Positions 54,328 through 63,875 are shown, numbered from the stretch's first letter. The stretch: 64,000 nucleotides of DNA from Aquincola tertiaricarbonis (GCF_000969605.1 NZ_JZUE01000002.1:342390-406389), one strand, 5' to 3'. A program made the numbers and translations. Notes: generated by a model from the letters alone, not told the origin.

Positions 54328-56376
54328 CTATCCCTTCTTCGCCACCAGCGTCAGGATGTCGTAGCTCGCCACCAGCTCGTCGTGCTGGTTCTTCACTTCC
54401 ACGTCCCAGGCCACCACGCCCTGGCCGACCCCCTTGTCGTCGGTCTTGTTGCGGTCGATCTTGCGCTTGGCGGTCAGCCGGGCCTGGATGGTGTCGCCGA
54501 TGGCCACCGGCTTGACGAAGCGCAGCGTGTCCAGCCCGTAGTTGGCCAGCACCGGCCCCGGGGCCGGGCTGACGAACAGGCCTGCCGCGGCCGACAGCAC
54601 GAAGTAGCCGTGCGCGATGCGCTGGCCGAACTGCGTTTCCTTGGCCGCGATCTCGTCGAAGTGCATGTAGAAGTAGTCGCCCGACACGCCGCCAAAGTTG
54701 ACGATGTCGGCCTCGGTCACCGTGCGCCGGTGCGTCAGCAGCGAGTCGCCCACCTGCAGGTCCTCGAAGTGCTTGCGGAACGGATGCTGCGGCGTGTCCG
54801 TCACGCGCGCGCCGCGCACATGCTCGCCGGTGATGGCCGCCAGCATCGTGGGCGAGCCCTGCACCGCCGCGCGCTGCAGGTAGTGCTTGACGGCGCGCAC
54901 GCCGCCCAGCTCCTCGCCACCGCCGGCACGCCCAGGCCCGCCGTGCTTGAGCGAAGGCAGCGGCGAGCCATGGCCGGTGGACTCGTGCGCGGCCTCGCGG
55001 TCCAGCACCAGCAGCCGGCCGTGCAGCGCCGCAGCCACCGGGATCACCCGCGCGGCGATCGCCGGATCGCGCGTGACCAGCGTGCCCACCAGGCTGCCGC
55101 TGCCGCGCGCGGCCAGCGCCAGTGCCTCGTCCACGCCGTCGTAGCCCATCAGCGTGCTGACCGGGCCGAAGGCCTCGATGTCGTGCACCGCGGTGTTCTT
55201 CAGCGCATCCCGCGCCAGCAGCAGCGTGGGCGCGAAGAAGGCACCTTCGGCCGTGCCCTCGCCCATCGGCTGGAAGCCGTCGGCCGCGCCATAGACCAGC
55301 TCGGCGCCTTCGCGCAGCATCGCCACACGCTCGCGCACATCGTCGAACTGCGCATGCGAGGCCAGCGCGCCCATGCGCACGCCCTCCACGGACGGGTCGC
55401 CCACCGTGATCCTGGCCAGCCGCTGGCGCAGCGCCTCGGCCACCGCGTCGATGCGGTCATGCGGCACGATGGCGCGGCGGATGGCGGTGCACTTCTGGCC
55501 GGCCTTGACCGTCATCTCGCGCGCCACCTCCTTGACGAAGAGCTCGAACTCCTCGTCGTCGGGCGTGACGTCAGGCGCCAGGATCGCGCAGTTGAGCGAA
55601 TCGGCCTCGGCATTGAAGGGCACGCTGTGGCGGATGAGGTTGGGGTGCACACGCAGCTTGGCCGCGGTGTCCGCCGAGCCGGTGAAGGTGACCACGTCGG
55701 CACCGCCCAGGCGGTCCAGCAGGTCACCGGTGCTGCCGATCACCAGCTGCAGGCTGCCCTCGGGCAGGATGCCCGACTGCACGATGAGCCGCATGGCCGC
55801 TTCGGTCAGGTAGCTGGTGGCGGTGGCGGGCTTGCCGATGCAAGGCATGCCGGCCAGGAAGCTGGGCGCGAACTTCTCCAGCAGGCCCCAGACGGGGAAG
55901 TTGAAGGCATTGATGTGCACCGCCAGCCCGCCGCGCGGCACCAGGATGTGCGTACCCGCAAAGCCTCCCTTCTTGCCCAGCGGCATCGCCGGGCCCTCAT
56001 GCACCAGGTTGCCCGACGGCAGCTCGTTGCTGCCCATGCTGGCATAGGCGAACAAGGTGCCGGCGCCGCCTTCGATGTCGATCCACGAATCGGCCCGCGT
56101 GGCGCCGGTGTGGGCCGAGACGGCGTAGAGCTGCTCCTTGTGCTCGTTGAGGTACTTGGCCAGCGCCTTCAGCCGCTGCGCCCGCTGCTGGAAATCCAGC
56201 TGCAGCAAATTGGGCAGGCCCACGCGCCGCGCATGCTCAACGGCCTCGGCAAAGTCGATGGCCTCCGCATGCGTGCGGTACACCGGCTTGCCATTGACCG
56301 CGCTGCGCAGCGTCTGCGCCCCCTCGGCCCCCAGCCAGCGGCCACCGATGTAACTCTGAAGAACGGGCGTGCTCAT
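54328..56376 (-). CDS. paaZ: Bifunctional oxepin-CoA hydrolase / 3-oxo-5,6-dehydrosuberyl-CoA semialdehyde dehydrogenase
   Basis: 682 residues from ATG at 56376 (AGGAG upstream), the usual length. The aldehyde dehydrogenase part (1 to about 515) has [38 protein letters not shown] and the nucleophile C262 in [13 protein letters not shown]. The C-terminal MaoC-like hotdog domain (about 528-682) has [20 protein letters not shown] and [17 protein letters not shown]. It opens the oxepin ring and oxidises the resulting aldehyde in phenylacetate catabolism. It is the last gene of the paa operon here, 28 bases after paaE. Confidence 0.96.
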   Translation of the reverse strand: MSTPVLQSYIGGRWLGAEGAQTLRSAVNGKPVYRTHAEAIDFAEAVEHARRVGLPNLLQLDFQQRAQRLKALAKYLNEHKEQLYAVSAHTGATRADSWIDIEGGAGTLFAYASMGSNELPSGNLVHEGPAMPLGKKGGFAGTHILVPRGGLAVHINAFNFPVWGLLEKFAPSFLAGMPCIGKPATATSYLTEAAMRLIVQSGILPEGSLQLVIGSTGDLLDRLGGADVVTFTGSADTAAKLRVHPNLIRHSVPFNAEADSLNCAILAPDVTPDDEEFELFVKEVAREMTVKAGQKCTAIRRAIVPHDRIDAVAEALRQRLARITVGDPSVEGVRMGALASHAQFDDVRERVAMLREGAELVYGAADGFQPMGEGTAEGAFFAPTLLLARDALKNTAVHDIEAFGPVSTLMGYDGVDEALALAARGSGSLVGTLVTRDPAIAARVIPVAAALHGRLLVLDREAAHESTGHGSPLPSLKHGGPGRAGGGEELGGVRAVKHYLQRAAVQGSPTMLAAITGEHVRGARVTDTPQHPFRKHFEDLQVGDSLLTHRRTVTEADIVNFGGVSGDYFYMHFDEIAAKETQFGQRIAHGYFVLSAAAGLFVSPAPGPVLANYGLDTLRFVKPVAIGDTIQARLTAKRKIDRNKTDDKGVGQGVVAWDVEVKNQHDELVASYDILTLVAKKG

Positions 56377-56404
56377 CAACGACTCCTGATTTGTGCGAGG
56401 CGGG

Positions 56405-57514
56405 TCATCGCTCATCGAAAGAAAGGACAACTCGCTCGGTAAGCGGATGCGCCTGGCACGTCAGCACGAAGCCGTTGGCCACCTCGTTCTTGTCGAGCGC
56501 GAAGTTGCGCTCCATGCGCACCTCGCCTTCGATGACCTTGGCCCGGCAGGTGCCGCACACACCCGAGGTGCAGGAAAACGGCACTTCCAGCCCCGCGGCC
56601 GAGGCGCAGTCGAGGATGCTCGGCTGGTCCTTGCTGTACGAGATCTCGCGCGACAGGCCGTCGCGCACGATGGTGATGCGGGCCGCCGGTGCATCACCCG
56701 GCAAGGCCTCGTGCACGATGGCACCGACCCCGGCCCCCGCCCCGGCAGCCCCTGGCTGCCCGGCCGGCGCGGCCACGCCAAAGCGCTCGATGTGGATGCG
56801 GTCTTCCGGCACGCCGGCGGCCAGCAGCGCGCCCTCGGCTTCGTCGTTCATCTGGAACGGGCCGCAGATGTACACATGGTCGATCTGCGCGGCCGGCACC
56901 ACCGAGCGCAGGAACTCCCCGATCTTGTCGCGGTTCATCACGCCCATGTTCAGCGGCGCATCGGTGTGCTCGTCGCTGAACACATGGTGCAGCACCAGCC
57001 GCGTGAGGTAGCGGTTCTTCAGGTCTTCGAGTTCTTCCTTGAACATCGTCGACTTCTGCATGCGGTTGCCGTAGATCAGCGAGAAGCGGCTGTGCGGCTC
57101 GCGCGCCAGCACCGTCTTCATGATCGACAGGATGGGCGTGATGCCCGACCCGCCCGCGATGCCCACGTGGTGGCGCCGCGCCTCGGGCTGCAGCGGAACG
57201 AAGAAGCGGCCCTGAGGGGCCATCACCTGCAGCATGTCGCCGGGCTGCAGGTGCTCGTTGATCCAGTTGGAGAACACGCCGCCCTTGACCTTGCGCACGC
57301 CCACCCGCAGCTCGCCGTCGTCGACACCCGCGCAGATGGAGTACGAGCGTCGCAGATCCTGCCCGTCGACCTGCGAACGCAGCGTGAGGTACTGCCCCTG
57401 GGTGAAGCCGAACACCTCGCGCAGCTCGGGCGGCACGTCGAACGAGACGACCACGGCCTCGGGGGTGTCGGGCGTGATGCTGCGCACACGCAGCGGGTGG
57501 AACGAGAAGCTCAT
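56405..57514 (-). CDS. paaE: Phenylacetyl-CoA epoxidase reductase subunit
   Basis: 369 residues. A ferredoxin-NADP reductase-like module (1 to about 245) has RRSYSICAGVDDGELRVGV, GIAGGSGITPILSIMKTVL and VYICGPFQMNDEAEGALL. The C-terminal plant-type [2Fe-2S] domain has CTSGVCGTCRAKV plus a late cysteine (FVLTCQAHPL). The domain order is that of PaaE. It feeds electrons from NADPH to the PaaABC(D) monooxygenase. It lies 42 bases from paaD and 28 from paaZ. Confidence 0.97.
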   Translation of the reverse strand: MSFSFHPLRVRSITPDTPEAVVVSFDVPPELREVFGFTQGQYLTLRSQVDGQDLRRSYSICAGVDDGELRVGVRKVKGGVFSNWINEHLQPGDMLQVMAPQGRFFVPLQPEARRHHVGIAGGSGITPILSIMKTVLAREPHSRFSLIYGNRMQKSTMFKEELEDLKNRYLTRLVLHHVFSDEHTDAPLNMGVMNRDKIGEFLRSVVPAAQIDHVYICGPFQMNDEAEGALLAAGVPEDRIHIERFGVAAPAGQPGAAGAGAGVGAIVHEALPGDAPAARITIVRDGLSREISYSKDQPSILDCASAAGLEVPFSCTSGVCGTCRAKVIEGEVRMERNFALDKNEVANGFVLTCQAHPLTERVVLSFDER

Positions 57515-57556
57515 GGATGGTCTCCGAGTGCAGCGGATGGCACTCCGGGGTGGGGG

Positions 57557-58066
57557 CTAGATCGGCTTGAAGAACTCGAAGGGCTCTTGGCAAGACAGGC
57601 AGCGGTACAGCGCCTTACAGGCCGTGGAGCCGAAGGCCGACAACTGCTCGGTGTGCGTGCTGCCGCAGCGCGGGCAGGCGATGCGCTCGCGCCGCACGAT
57701 GCGGATGGGCGCACCCGCCGCAGGCACGGCGCCGGTGGGTCCCGGCGGTGCGATGCCGTATTCCCGCAGCTTGCGCCGGCCTTCGTCGCTGATCCAGTCG
57801 GTGGTCCAGGCCGGCGCGCGCCGCATGCTCACGCGGGCGGGGCCCAGGCCGGCGGCGTCGATGGCCTCCAGCACGCTGCGCTCGATCACCTCGGTGGCGG
57901 GGCAGCCGGAGTAGGTGGGCGTCAGCACCACCTCCAGGCCGTCGTCATGCGCCAGCACATCGCGGACGATGCCCAGCTCACGCACCGAGATGGCAGGCAC
58001 CTCGGGGTCGGGCACGCCATCCAGCACGCGCCAGGCTTCGGCCAGGCGGTCGCCGGCGGAGATCAC
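57557..58066 (-). CDS. paaD: Phenylacetate-CoA oxygenase subunit PaaD
   Basis: 169 residues from GTG at 58066, which overlaps the paaC stop as GTGA; a second GTG three bases upstream is possible. N-terminal DUF59/MIP18-like domain (AWRVLDGVPDPEVPAISVRE, VLTPTYSGCPATEVIERSVL). The C-terminal zinc-ribbon-like cysteines are CPRCGSTHTEQLSAFGSTAC and LYRCLSCQEPFEFF. PaaD is needed for epoxidase maturation, probably cluster assembly, and is not part of the catalytic core. Confidence 0.95.
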   Translation of the reverse strand: MISAGDRLAEAWRVLDGVPDPEVPAISVRELGIVRDVLAHDDGLEVVLTPTYSGCPATEVIERSVLEAIDAAGLGPARVSMRRAPAWTTDWISDEGRRKLREYGIAPPGPTGAVPAAGAPIRIVRRERIACPRCGSTHTEQLSAFGSTACKALYRCLSCQEPFEFFKPI

Positions 58067-58836
58067 CACACGCCCCCGGGGAAGCTGCGCTGCAGGTGCT
58101 GCATCTCGGCCAGGATGTAGCCCATGTGCTCGCTGTGCACGCCGCGCTTGCCGGTGGAGCGGAAGGCGCTGTCGCGCGGAACGGCCAGGCCAGCTTCGTC
58201 CAGCACCGGCTTCACCTCGGCCAGCCAGGCGGCCTGCAGCAGGCAGGGCTGCGGACCGAGCCCGCTTTCGTAGGCGGCGTCGTCGACCGCATCGGTATCG
58301 AACAACTCGGGCAGGTACAGCCACGCCTGCGACAGCGCAGCCTCGGTGCGGCGGCGCGACTCATCGGTGCCGTCGCCCAGCCGCACCACCCAGTCGGCCG
58401 CATGCTGCTGGTGGTAGCGCGCCTCCTTCACCGCCTTGCCGGCGATGGCGGCCAGCTCGGCGTCGCTGGAATCAGCCAGGCGTTCCCACATCAGCTTGAG
58501 CCAGGTGGCCAGCATCAGGTTGCGCACCACGGTGAAGGCGAAGTCGCCGCGTGGCAGCTCGGCCAGCGTCAGGTTGAAGTAGTCGCGCTCGTCGCGCAGG
58601 AAGGCCAGCCGGTCCTCGTCGAAGCCCTGCCCTTCCAGCCGGCCGGCATGCGTCAGCAGCGCGCGGCTCTGGCCGACGAGATCGAGCGCCATGTTGGCCA
58701 GCGCGATGTCTTCCTCCAGCACCGGCGCATGGCCGCACCACTCGCCCAGCCGCTGCCCGAGGATCAGGCAGGTATCACCCAGCCGCAGCACGTACTGCAC
58801 CGCAGGGGACCGTTCCAACTGGATGGATGCTTGCAT
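58063..58836 (-). CDS. paaC: Phenylacetyl-CoA epoxidase structural subunit PaaC
   Basis: 257 residues, ferritin-like helical bundle. Signatures are VLRLGDTCLILGQRLGEWCG, IALANMALDLVGQSRALLTH, DYFNLTLAELPRGDFAFTVV, EARYHQQHAADWVVRLGDGT and HSEHMGYILAEMQHLQRSFP. PaaC pairs with PaaA but lacks a working diiron site. A TTGTCTAGACAA palindrome lies 17 bases before its start, within a 118-base gap from paaB that also holds strong hairpins. Confidence 0.96.
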   Translation of the reverse strand: MQASIQLERSPAVQYVLRLGDTCLILGQRLGEWCGHAPVLEEDIALANMALDLVGQSRALLTHAGRLEGQGFDEDRLAFLRDERDYFNLTLAELPRGDFAFTVVRNLMLATWLKLMWERLADSSDAELAAIAGKAVKEARYHQQHAADWVVRLGDGTDESRRRTEAALSQAWLYLPELFDTDAVDDAAYESGLGPQPCLLQAAWLAEVKPVLDEAGLAVPRDSAFRSTGKRGVHSEHMGYILAEMQHLQRSFPGGVW

Positions 58837-58852
58837 AAACCCTCAGCCAAAC

Positions 58853-58864
58853 TTGTCTAGACAA
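58853..58864. promoter_or_regulatory. Perfect palindrome TTGTCTAGACAA upstream of paaC
   Basis: 12-base perfect palindrome that contains the rare tetramer CTAG, located 17 bases before paaC. The same 11 bases TTGTCTAGACA occur once more at 53662-53672, 22 bases before the Hsp20 A start. It may be a protein binding site; no regulator is known. Confidence 0.4.
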
Positions 58865-58907
58865 CAACACCAAGCACACACCGCGGATCCGGCTCCGCCG
58901 GTCCGCC

Positions 58908-58951
58908 GGTGTGGCCCCCCTGGGGGGTGCGGCGAAAGCCGCTCCGGGGGG
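58908..58951. repeat. REP-like GC hairpin cluster inside the paa operon
   Basis: CCCCCC/GGGGGG arms around 58915-58927, then GCGGC-GAAA-GCCGC (58929-58942), then a run of eight Gs. The arrangement resembles the extragenic palindromic elements common between genes in Comamonadaceae and relatives. It lies between paaB and paaC, where it may affect mRNA processing or stability. Confidence 0.5.
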
Positions 58952-58954
58952 GGT

Positions 58955-59257
58955 CTACATATGATCCACAGACTTCGGCAACTCGTAGAACGTGGGGTGC
59001 CGGTACACCTTGTCCTCGGCCGGGTCGAAGTACATGTCCTTGTCGCGCGGGTCGCTGGCCACGATCTGGTCGCTGCGCACCACCCACACGCTGCTGCCTT
59101 CCTGGCGGCGGGTATAGACGTCGCGTGCCATCTGGATGGCCATCTTCGAATCGGCCGCATGCAGGCTGCCGCAGTGCTTGTGGTCCAGGCCGGCCTTGCT
59201 GCGAACGAAGACTTCCCACAACGGCCATTCGGCCTGGCTGGCTTGCTGCTGGCTCAT
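58955..59257 (-). CDS. paaB: Phenylacetyl-CoA epoxidase subunit PaaB
   Basis: 100 residues from ATG at 59257 with AGGAGG upstream. Signatures are [40 protein letters not shown] and [20 protein letters not shown], ending in [16 protein letters not shown]. PaaB bridges PaaAC dimers in the epoxidase complex. The start overlaps the paaA stop (ATGA). Confidence 0.97.
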   Translation of the reverse strand: MSQQQASQAEWPLWEVFVRSKAGLDHKHCGSLHAADSKMAIQMARDVYTRRQEGSSVWVVRSDQIVASDPRDKDMYFDPAEDKVYRHPTFYELPKSVDHM

Positions 59258-60261
59258 GCGGCCTCCTTCATCGCCTGCTTGTTGGCGTGCGCCATCGCGG
59301 CTTCGCGCACCCAGGCGCCGTCGTCCCAGGCCTTGACGCGGGCGCCCAGGCGCTCGCGGTTGCAGGGGCCGTCGCCGTTCACCACGCGCCAGAACTCGTC
59401 CCAGTCGATGGTGCCGAAGTCCCAGTGGCCACGTTGCTCGTTCCACTTCAGGTCCGGGTCGGGCAGCGTCACGCCCAGCACCTTGGCCTGCTCCACCGTG
59501 GCATCGACGAACTTCTGGCGCAGCTCGTCGTTGCTCACGCGCTTGATGCCCCAGCGCATCGATTGCGCGCTGTTGGGCGACTGGTCGTCGGGCGGGCCGA
59601 ACATCATCAGGCAGGGCCACCACCAGCGGTTCACCGCGTCCTGCACCATGGCCTTCTGCGCATCGGTACCCTGCTGCATCATCGTCAGCAGCGCCTCGTA
59701 GCCCTGGCGCTGGTGGAAGCTCTCCTCGCGGCAGATGCGGATCATGGCCCGCGCATAGGGCGCATAGCTGCAGCGGCAGATGGGCACCTGGTTCATGATG
59801 GCCGCGCCGTCCACCAGCCAGCCGATGGTGCCCATGTCGGCCCAGGTCAGCGTGGGGTAGTTGAAGATGGAGCTGTACTTGGCCTTGCCGGTGTGCAGCG
59901 CCTGCAGCAGTTGGTCGCGGCTGGTGCCCAGCGTCTCGGCTGCGGCATACAGGTACAGGCCGTGGCCGCCCTCGTCCTGCACCTTGGCCAGCAGGATGGC
60001 CTTGCGCTTGAGCGTGGGCGCGCGGCTGATCCAGTTGCCTTCCGGCAGCATGCCCACGATCTCCGAATGCGCATGCTGGCTGATCTGCCGCACCAGCGTC
60101 TTGCGGTAGTGCTCGGGCATCCAGTCCTTGGCCTCGATGAAGTCGCCGGCGTCGATGCGCTCGTCGAAGCGCTGCTGCAGCGCCAGTTCATCGGCCGAGC
60201 GCAGGGTCTTCGGCGCGTCGGCGCCCTCCTTGCCCATCGTGTCCATCGCTTGCGTGTACAT
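59254..60261 (-). CDS. paaA: Phenylacetyl-CoA epoxidase catalytic subunit PaaA
   Basis: 335 residues. Diiron oxygenase that forms the ring 1,2-epoxide of phenylacetyl-CoA. Signatures are [40 protein letters not shown] (E and H ligands), [20 protein letters not shown] and [20 protein letters not shown] (second ligand pair near 175). It ends in the usual [11 protein letters not shown]. It lies 40 bases downstream of paaG. Confidence 0.97.
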   Translation of the reverse strand: MYTQAMDTMGKEGADAPKTLRSADELALQQRFDERIDAGDFIEAKDWMPEHYRKTLVRQISQHAHSEIVGMLPEGNWISRAPTLKRKAILLAKVQDEGGHGLYLYAAAETLGTSRDQLLQALHTGKAKYSSIFNYPTLTWADMGTIGWLVDGAAIMNQVPICRCSYAPYARAMIRICREESFHQRQGYEALLTMMQQGTDAQKAMVQDAVNRWWWPCLMMFGPPDDQSPNSAQSMRWGIKRVSNDELRQKFVDATVEQAKVLGVTLPDPDLKWNEQRGHWDFGTIDWDEFWRVVNGDGPCNRERLGARVKAWDDGAWVREAAMAHANKQAMKEAA

Positions 60262-60301
60262 GCTGGCTTCCTTTGCGGTTCGGGTGTTCGGCGTTCGCGG
60301 T

Positions 60302-61129
60302 TCAGCGGTCGGAAAAGCGCGGCGCGCGCTTCTCGCGGAAGGCGGCTACGCCTTCCAGGTAGTCGTGCGCGCGGCCCAGGTCGCGCTGCAGATGGGCCTC
60401 CTCGTCCAGCGCGGTGGACAGGTCCATGGTGCCGGCCGCATCCATCGCCTGGCGGGTGGCCACCAGCGCGCGCGTGGGCATGGCGGCCAGGCGTGCGGCC
60501 AGCGCCGCGGCGGTGGTGGCCAGTTGGTCGTCGTCCACGCACTGCCAGATCAGGCCCAGCTGCTGGGCCTGCTCCGCCGGCAGCTTGTCGCCCAGCAGCG
60601 CCAGGCCCAGCGCGCGCGCCCGGCCCACCAGTCGCGGCAGCAGCCAGGTGCCACCGGTGTCGGGCACCAAGCCGATCTTGGCGAAGGCCTGGATGAAGCT
60701 GGCCGAGCGCGCGGCCACCACCAGGTCGCAGCACAGGGCCAGGTTGGCGCCAGCGCCGGCCGCCACGCCATTGACCGCGGCCACCACCGGCACCGGCATC
60801 GTGCGCAGTCGCTGCACCAGCGGGCGGTAATGGCGTTCGATCAGGCCGCCAAGGTCCTTGGGCGGAGCGCCGGGCGCCAATTCGGGCGCGGCGGCCGGGT
60901 CTGCCAGGTCCTGGCCGGCGCAGAAGCCCCGCCCGGCGCCGGTGATCACCACGCAGCGCACCCGCGCATCGGCCGCAGCGGCATCCAGCGCGGCCATCAA
61001 GGCTTCATGCAGTTCGCCATTGAAGGCGTTGAGCTGCGCAGGCCGATTGAGCGTGAGTGTGCACACGCGGCCGGCCCCGGCGTCGGCCAGAGACGACAAC
61101 ACAAGGCCTGGGGTATCGGGCAACGGCAT
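60302..61129 (-). CDS. paaG: Enoyl-CoA hydratase/isomerase PaaG (epoxide-to-oxepin isomerase)
   Basis: 275 residues of the crotonase fold, from ATG at 61129 with AGGAGA upstream. Oxyanion-hole segments are [20 protein letters not shown] and [20 protein letters not shown]. The catalytic-region motif is [20 protein letters not shown]. This sequence type and operon position fit PaaG (ring 1,2-epoxyphenylacetyl-CoA isomerase) better than the hydratase PaaF, though the two are similar. It is the first gene of the operon and lies directly after a TetR-type operator. Confidence 0.92.
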   Translation of the reverse strand: MPLPDTPGLVLSSLADAGAGRVCTLTLNRPAQLNAFNGELHEALMAALDAAAADARVRCVVITGAGRGFCAGQDLADPAAAPELAPGAPPKDLGGLIERHYRPLVQRLRTMPVPVVAAVNGVAAGAGANLALCCDLVVAARSASFIQAFAKIGLVPDTGGTWLLPRLVGRARALGLALLGDKLPAEQAQQLGLIWQCVDDDQLATTAAALAARLAAMPTRALVATRQAMDAAGTMDLSTALDEEAHLQRDLGRAHDYLEGVAAFREKRAPRFSDR

Positions 61130-61163
61130 GCGGCGGGTCTCCTGTCTGTCCGGTTATTGTTCT

Positions 61164-61177
61164 ACCGACCGGTCGGT
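61164..61177. promoter_or_regulatory. Perfect TetR-type operator at the head of the paa operon (PaaR candidate)
   Basis: ACCGACC/GGTCGGT, a perfect 14-base palindrome 34 bases before paaG. A possible -35 TTGACC on the minus strand (61180-61175) overlaps it, so a bound repressor would block the promoter. ACCGNNCGGT-type sites are typical of the TetR-family PaaR that senses phenylacetyl-CoA in betaproteobacteria. The regulator gene is not in the window. Confidence 0.75.
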
Positions 61178-61362
61178 CAATCTTAATGCGTGATGCTCGG
61201 CAGATCAACCGCTGCGGCCACCGTGGACCTCGGTGACAACCCTTGGAAGCCGCCGACGCCACATGTAATGGATCGCAACGGCGCCGCTCGCCGGTCCTGG
61301 CTCGCTCCAGCGCAACGGTCGGCTGCCGAAGATCCAGGCCCGGCCCGATGCAACAATTCGCC

Positions 61363-62478
61363 ATGACCACGCTCCACGATCCCCTCCAGAACGACCGCGA
61401 AGCCTCGACGCAGGACACCACCCGCATCGACGACGTGCGCATCTCGGCCGTGCGGCCGCTCATCTCGCCGGCGATGCTGCTGGATGAACTGCCGGTGGAC
61501 GCGGAGTTGCAGCGGCTGGTCGAGCGCAGCCGGCGCCAGATTTCCGACGTGCTGCAGGGCCGCGACGACCGGCTGGTCGTGATCACCGGCCCCTGCTCCA
61601 TCCACGACCACGACCAGGCCATCACCTATGCCCACCGGCTGCGTGCGCTGCAGGCCGGGCTGGAAGACGCGCTGGTGCTGGTGATGCGGGTGTATTTCGA
61701 AAAGCCGCGCACCACCGTGGGCTGGAAGGGCTATATCAACGATCCGCAGCTCGATGGCAGCTTCCGCATCAACGAAGGCCTGCGCAAGGCACGCACGCTG
61801 CTGCTGGAGATCGGCGCCATCGGCCTGCCCACCGCCACCGAGTTCCTCGACCTGCTGAGCCCGCAGTACGTGTCCGACCTGATCGCCTGGGGCGCCATCG
61901 GCGCACGCACCACCGAGAGCCAGAGCCACCGCCAGCTGGCCTCGGGCTCCAGCTGCCCGATCGGCTTCAAGAACGGCACCGACGGCGGCGTGCAGGTGGC
62001 GGCCGATGCCATGGTGGCCGCGGCCGCGCCGCATGCCTTCATGGGCATGACCAAGATGGGACTGGCCGCCATCTTCGAGACCCGCGGCAATGCCGACACC
62101 CATGTGATCCTGCGCGGCGGCAGCAGCGGCCCCAACTACGGCGCCGAGCATGTGGAGGCCGCCTGCGCCGTGCTGCGCAAGGCCGGCCTGCGCGAGCAGG
62201 TGATGGTGGACTGCTCGCATGCCAACTCCCAGAAGCAGCATGCGCGACAGATCGAGGTGGCGCACGACGTGGCGCGGCGCATGGCCGAAGGCGAGCGGCG
62301 CATCACCGGCCTGATGATCGAAAGCCACCTGGAGGAAGGCCGCCAGGACCTGAAGCCCGGCGTGCCGCTGAAGCACGGCGTGTCGGTCACCGACGCCTGC
62401 ATCGGCTGGGCGCAGACCGTGCCGGTGCTGCAGGCGCTGGCCGACGCGGTGCGCACGCGCCGCAGCCGCGGCGGTTGA
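61363..62478 (+). CDS. aroG: 3-deoxy-7-phosphoheptulonate synthase (DAHP synthase, class I)
   Basis: 371 residues from ATG at 61363; ATG at 61348 is an alternative and neither has a good ribosome site. It condenses PEP and erythrose 4-phosphate, the first shikimate step. Signatures are VVITGPCSIHDHDQAITYAH, RVYFEKPRTTVGWKGYINDP, SYSH-like GARTTESQSHRQLASG, GFKNGTDGGVQVAADAM and MVDCSHANSQKQHARQIEVA. The paralogue (AroF, AroG or AroH) cannot be fixed from sequence reading, so the symbol is approximate. It is divergent from paaG. Confidence 0.94.
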   Translation: MTTLHDPLQNDREASTQDTTRIDDVRISAVRPLISPAMLLDELPVDAELQRLVERSRRQISDVLQGRDDRLVVITGPCSIHDHDQAITYAHRLRALQAGLEDALVLVMRVYFEKPRTTVGWKGYINDPQLDGSFRINEGLRKARTLLLEIGAIGLPTATEFLDLLSPQYVSDLIAWGAIGARTTESQSHRQLASGSSCPIGFKNGTDGGVQVAADAMVAAAAPHAFMGMTKMGLAAIFETRGNADTHVILRGGSSGPNYGAEHVEAACAVLRKAGLREQVMVDCSHANSQKQHARQIEVAHDVARRMAEGERRITGLMIESHLEEGRQDLKPGVPLKHGVSVTDACIGWAQTVPVLQALADAVRTRRSRGG

Positions 62479-62515
62479 AGCACCGCCCACCCGTGCAGCA
62501 CGCAGGCGGCGCGGC

Positions 62516-63007
62516 ATGAAGACGCTGCTCATCGTGCACCACTCGATGACCGGCGGCACCCGCCAGATGGCCGAGGCCGCCGCCGAAGGGGCGCGCAACG
62601 AGCCGATGCTGCAGGTGCGCAGCCTGCAGGCACAGCAGGCCCAGCCCGCCGACCTGCTGCAAGCCGACGGCTACCTCTTCGCCACGCCCGAGAACCTGGC
62701 CGCGATCGCCGGCCTGATGAAGGACTTCTTCGACCGCTGCTACTACCCGGCCCTGGGCCGCATCGAAGGCCGGCCCTATGCGGTGATGGTGTGCGCCGGC
62801 AGCGATGGCAGCAACGCGGTGCGGCAGGTCGAGCGCATCGCCACCGGCTGGCGGCTGAAGGCCGTGGCGCCGGCGCTCATCGTGTGCACGCATGCGCAGA
62901 CGCCCGAGGCCATCCTGGCACCCAAGGTCATCGCGCCCGAGGAACTGGCGCGCTGCCGGGAACTGGGCGCGGGGTTGGCGGCGGGGATGGGGCTGGGGGT
63001 GTTTTGA
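62516..63007 (+). CDS. Flavodoxin-fold NAD(P)H-dependent oxidoreductase-like protein
   Basis: 163 residues. The N-terminus KTLLIVHHSMTGGTRQMAEA is a flavodoxin phosphate-binding loop (S/T-x-T-G-x-T pattern), followed by DLLQADGYLFATPENLAAIA and GLMKDFFDRCYYPALGRIEG, with PYAVMVCAGSDGSNAVRQV as the flavin-contact region. It likely binds FMN. It lies 37 bases after the DAHP synthase gene on the same strand. The substrate is unknown. Confidence 0.85.
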   Translation: MKTLLIVHHSMTGGTRQMAEAAAEGARNEPMLQVRSLQAQQAQPADLLQADGYLFATPENLAAIAGLMKDFFDRCYYPALGRIEGRPYAVMVCAGSDGSNAVRQVERIATGWRLKAVAPALIVCTHAQTPEAILAPKVIAPEELARCRELGAGLAAGMGLGVF

Positions 63008-63013
63008 GGCGGA

Positions 63014-63734
63014 CTATGTCCGGCAAGGTGCGGCGGTCCACGCCCACGGGCGTTCGAACCGCCAGTGTCGACTGCCGTCCTTTGCATTCGTCGAGCGCGC
63101 TGCACCCCCTCGGCTTGCGCGCGCATGGCTGAGCGCGACCAGACCCATCACGCCAAGCAGTCCCAATCCCATCATCATGGCGACGGACGGCTCAGGCACC
63201 GGCGACAGCAGGAAGGCGCGGCCCAAATTGCTTTCGGCAATGATTTGCCCTGCCTCGTTCACGTCGTAGGCGAACTCCAGCCATTCGCCTTGCGGGAGGC
63301 TGACCAGCGTATTCAGATCTACCATTCCTTGCGCCTGGGCCAGTGTCATGAAGGCATGCCGCCGATCGGCGGCCACCTGCGCATGGCCGACAACGATGCC
63401 TTGGCCATTCAATCCCTCCGCGAACAAGCCCTGCGGCAGCGCAGTGCTGCCTACACCTTCCGGGCCGGTGATGAAGCCGGTCGTCCAACCTGTGGGCGTG
63501 GCGACGTTGGCCACTACCTGTCCTTGCGCGCCCGACGAACGCCTGGTAAATACCGGCCGGCGTCACTGACGCCCCCACCACTTGGCCGCTGTCGCTCAGG
63601 GCCACGGCCCGAGTCGACATACCGAAGCCCCCGAGGTCCCTCACACTCCATGGGTCTGCCATTGCAGGCACGGTTGACAGCCCGGCCGCAGCCGACAGGA
63701 GCCTGAAGGCCAGGATGCAGTGTTTGAACTTCAT
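63014..63734 (-). pseudogene. PEP-CTERM exosortase-sorted protein with HAF-type repeats, broken by a frameshift
   Basis: Two overlapping frames make one protein. The first (ATG 63734) gives a signal peptide (FRLLSAAAGLSTVPAMA) and a HAF-like repeat (VALSDSGQVVGASVTPAGIY, QAFVG). The second continues with SGAQGQVVANVATPTGWTT, another HAF-like unit (GIVVGHAQVAADRRHAFMTL) and the sorting signal VPEPS plus GLGLLGVMGLVALSHARAS. Removing one base near 63525-63545 joins them. The C-terminus runs about 30 residues past the usual end of a PEP-CTERM tail. It is either a true frameshift or an assembly error. An exosortase is not in the window. Confidence 0.8.
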
Positions 63735-63836
63735 GCACCGAGTATGGGCGGTCACTCCGCAACTGCAAGTTGCGTTTCCCCGCGGAGGCGGAACCTCATC
63801 TGGTCAGACAGGCACCAACAGCCGGCCGTGTCAGGA

Positions 63837-63867
63837 CCAAAAGAAAAGCCGTCGCAAGCGACGGCTT
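63837..63867 (-). terminator. Rho-independent terminator following the partial tRNA
   Basis: On the minus strand AAGCCGTCGC pairs perfectly with GCGACGGCTT (63867-63858 with 63855-63846) around a minimal loop. TTTTCTTTT follows directly. Strong stem plus T-run is textbook. It starts 8 bases after the tRNA CCA, so it once ended that tRNA transcript. Confidence 0.85.
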
Positions 63868-63875
63868 CAGCTACA

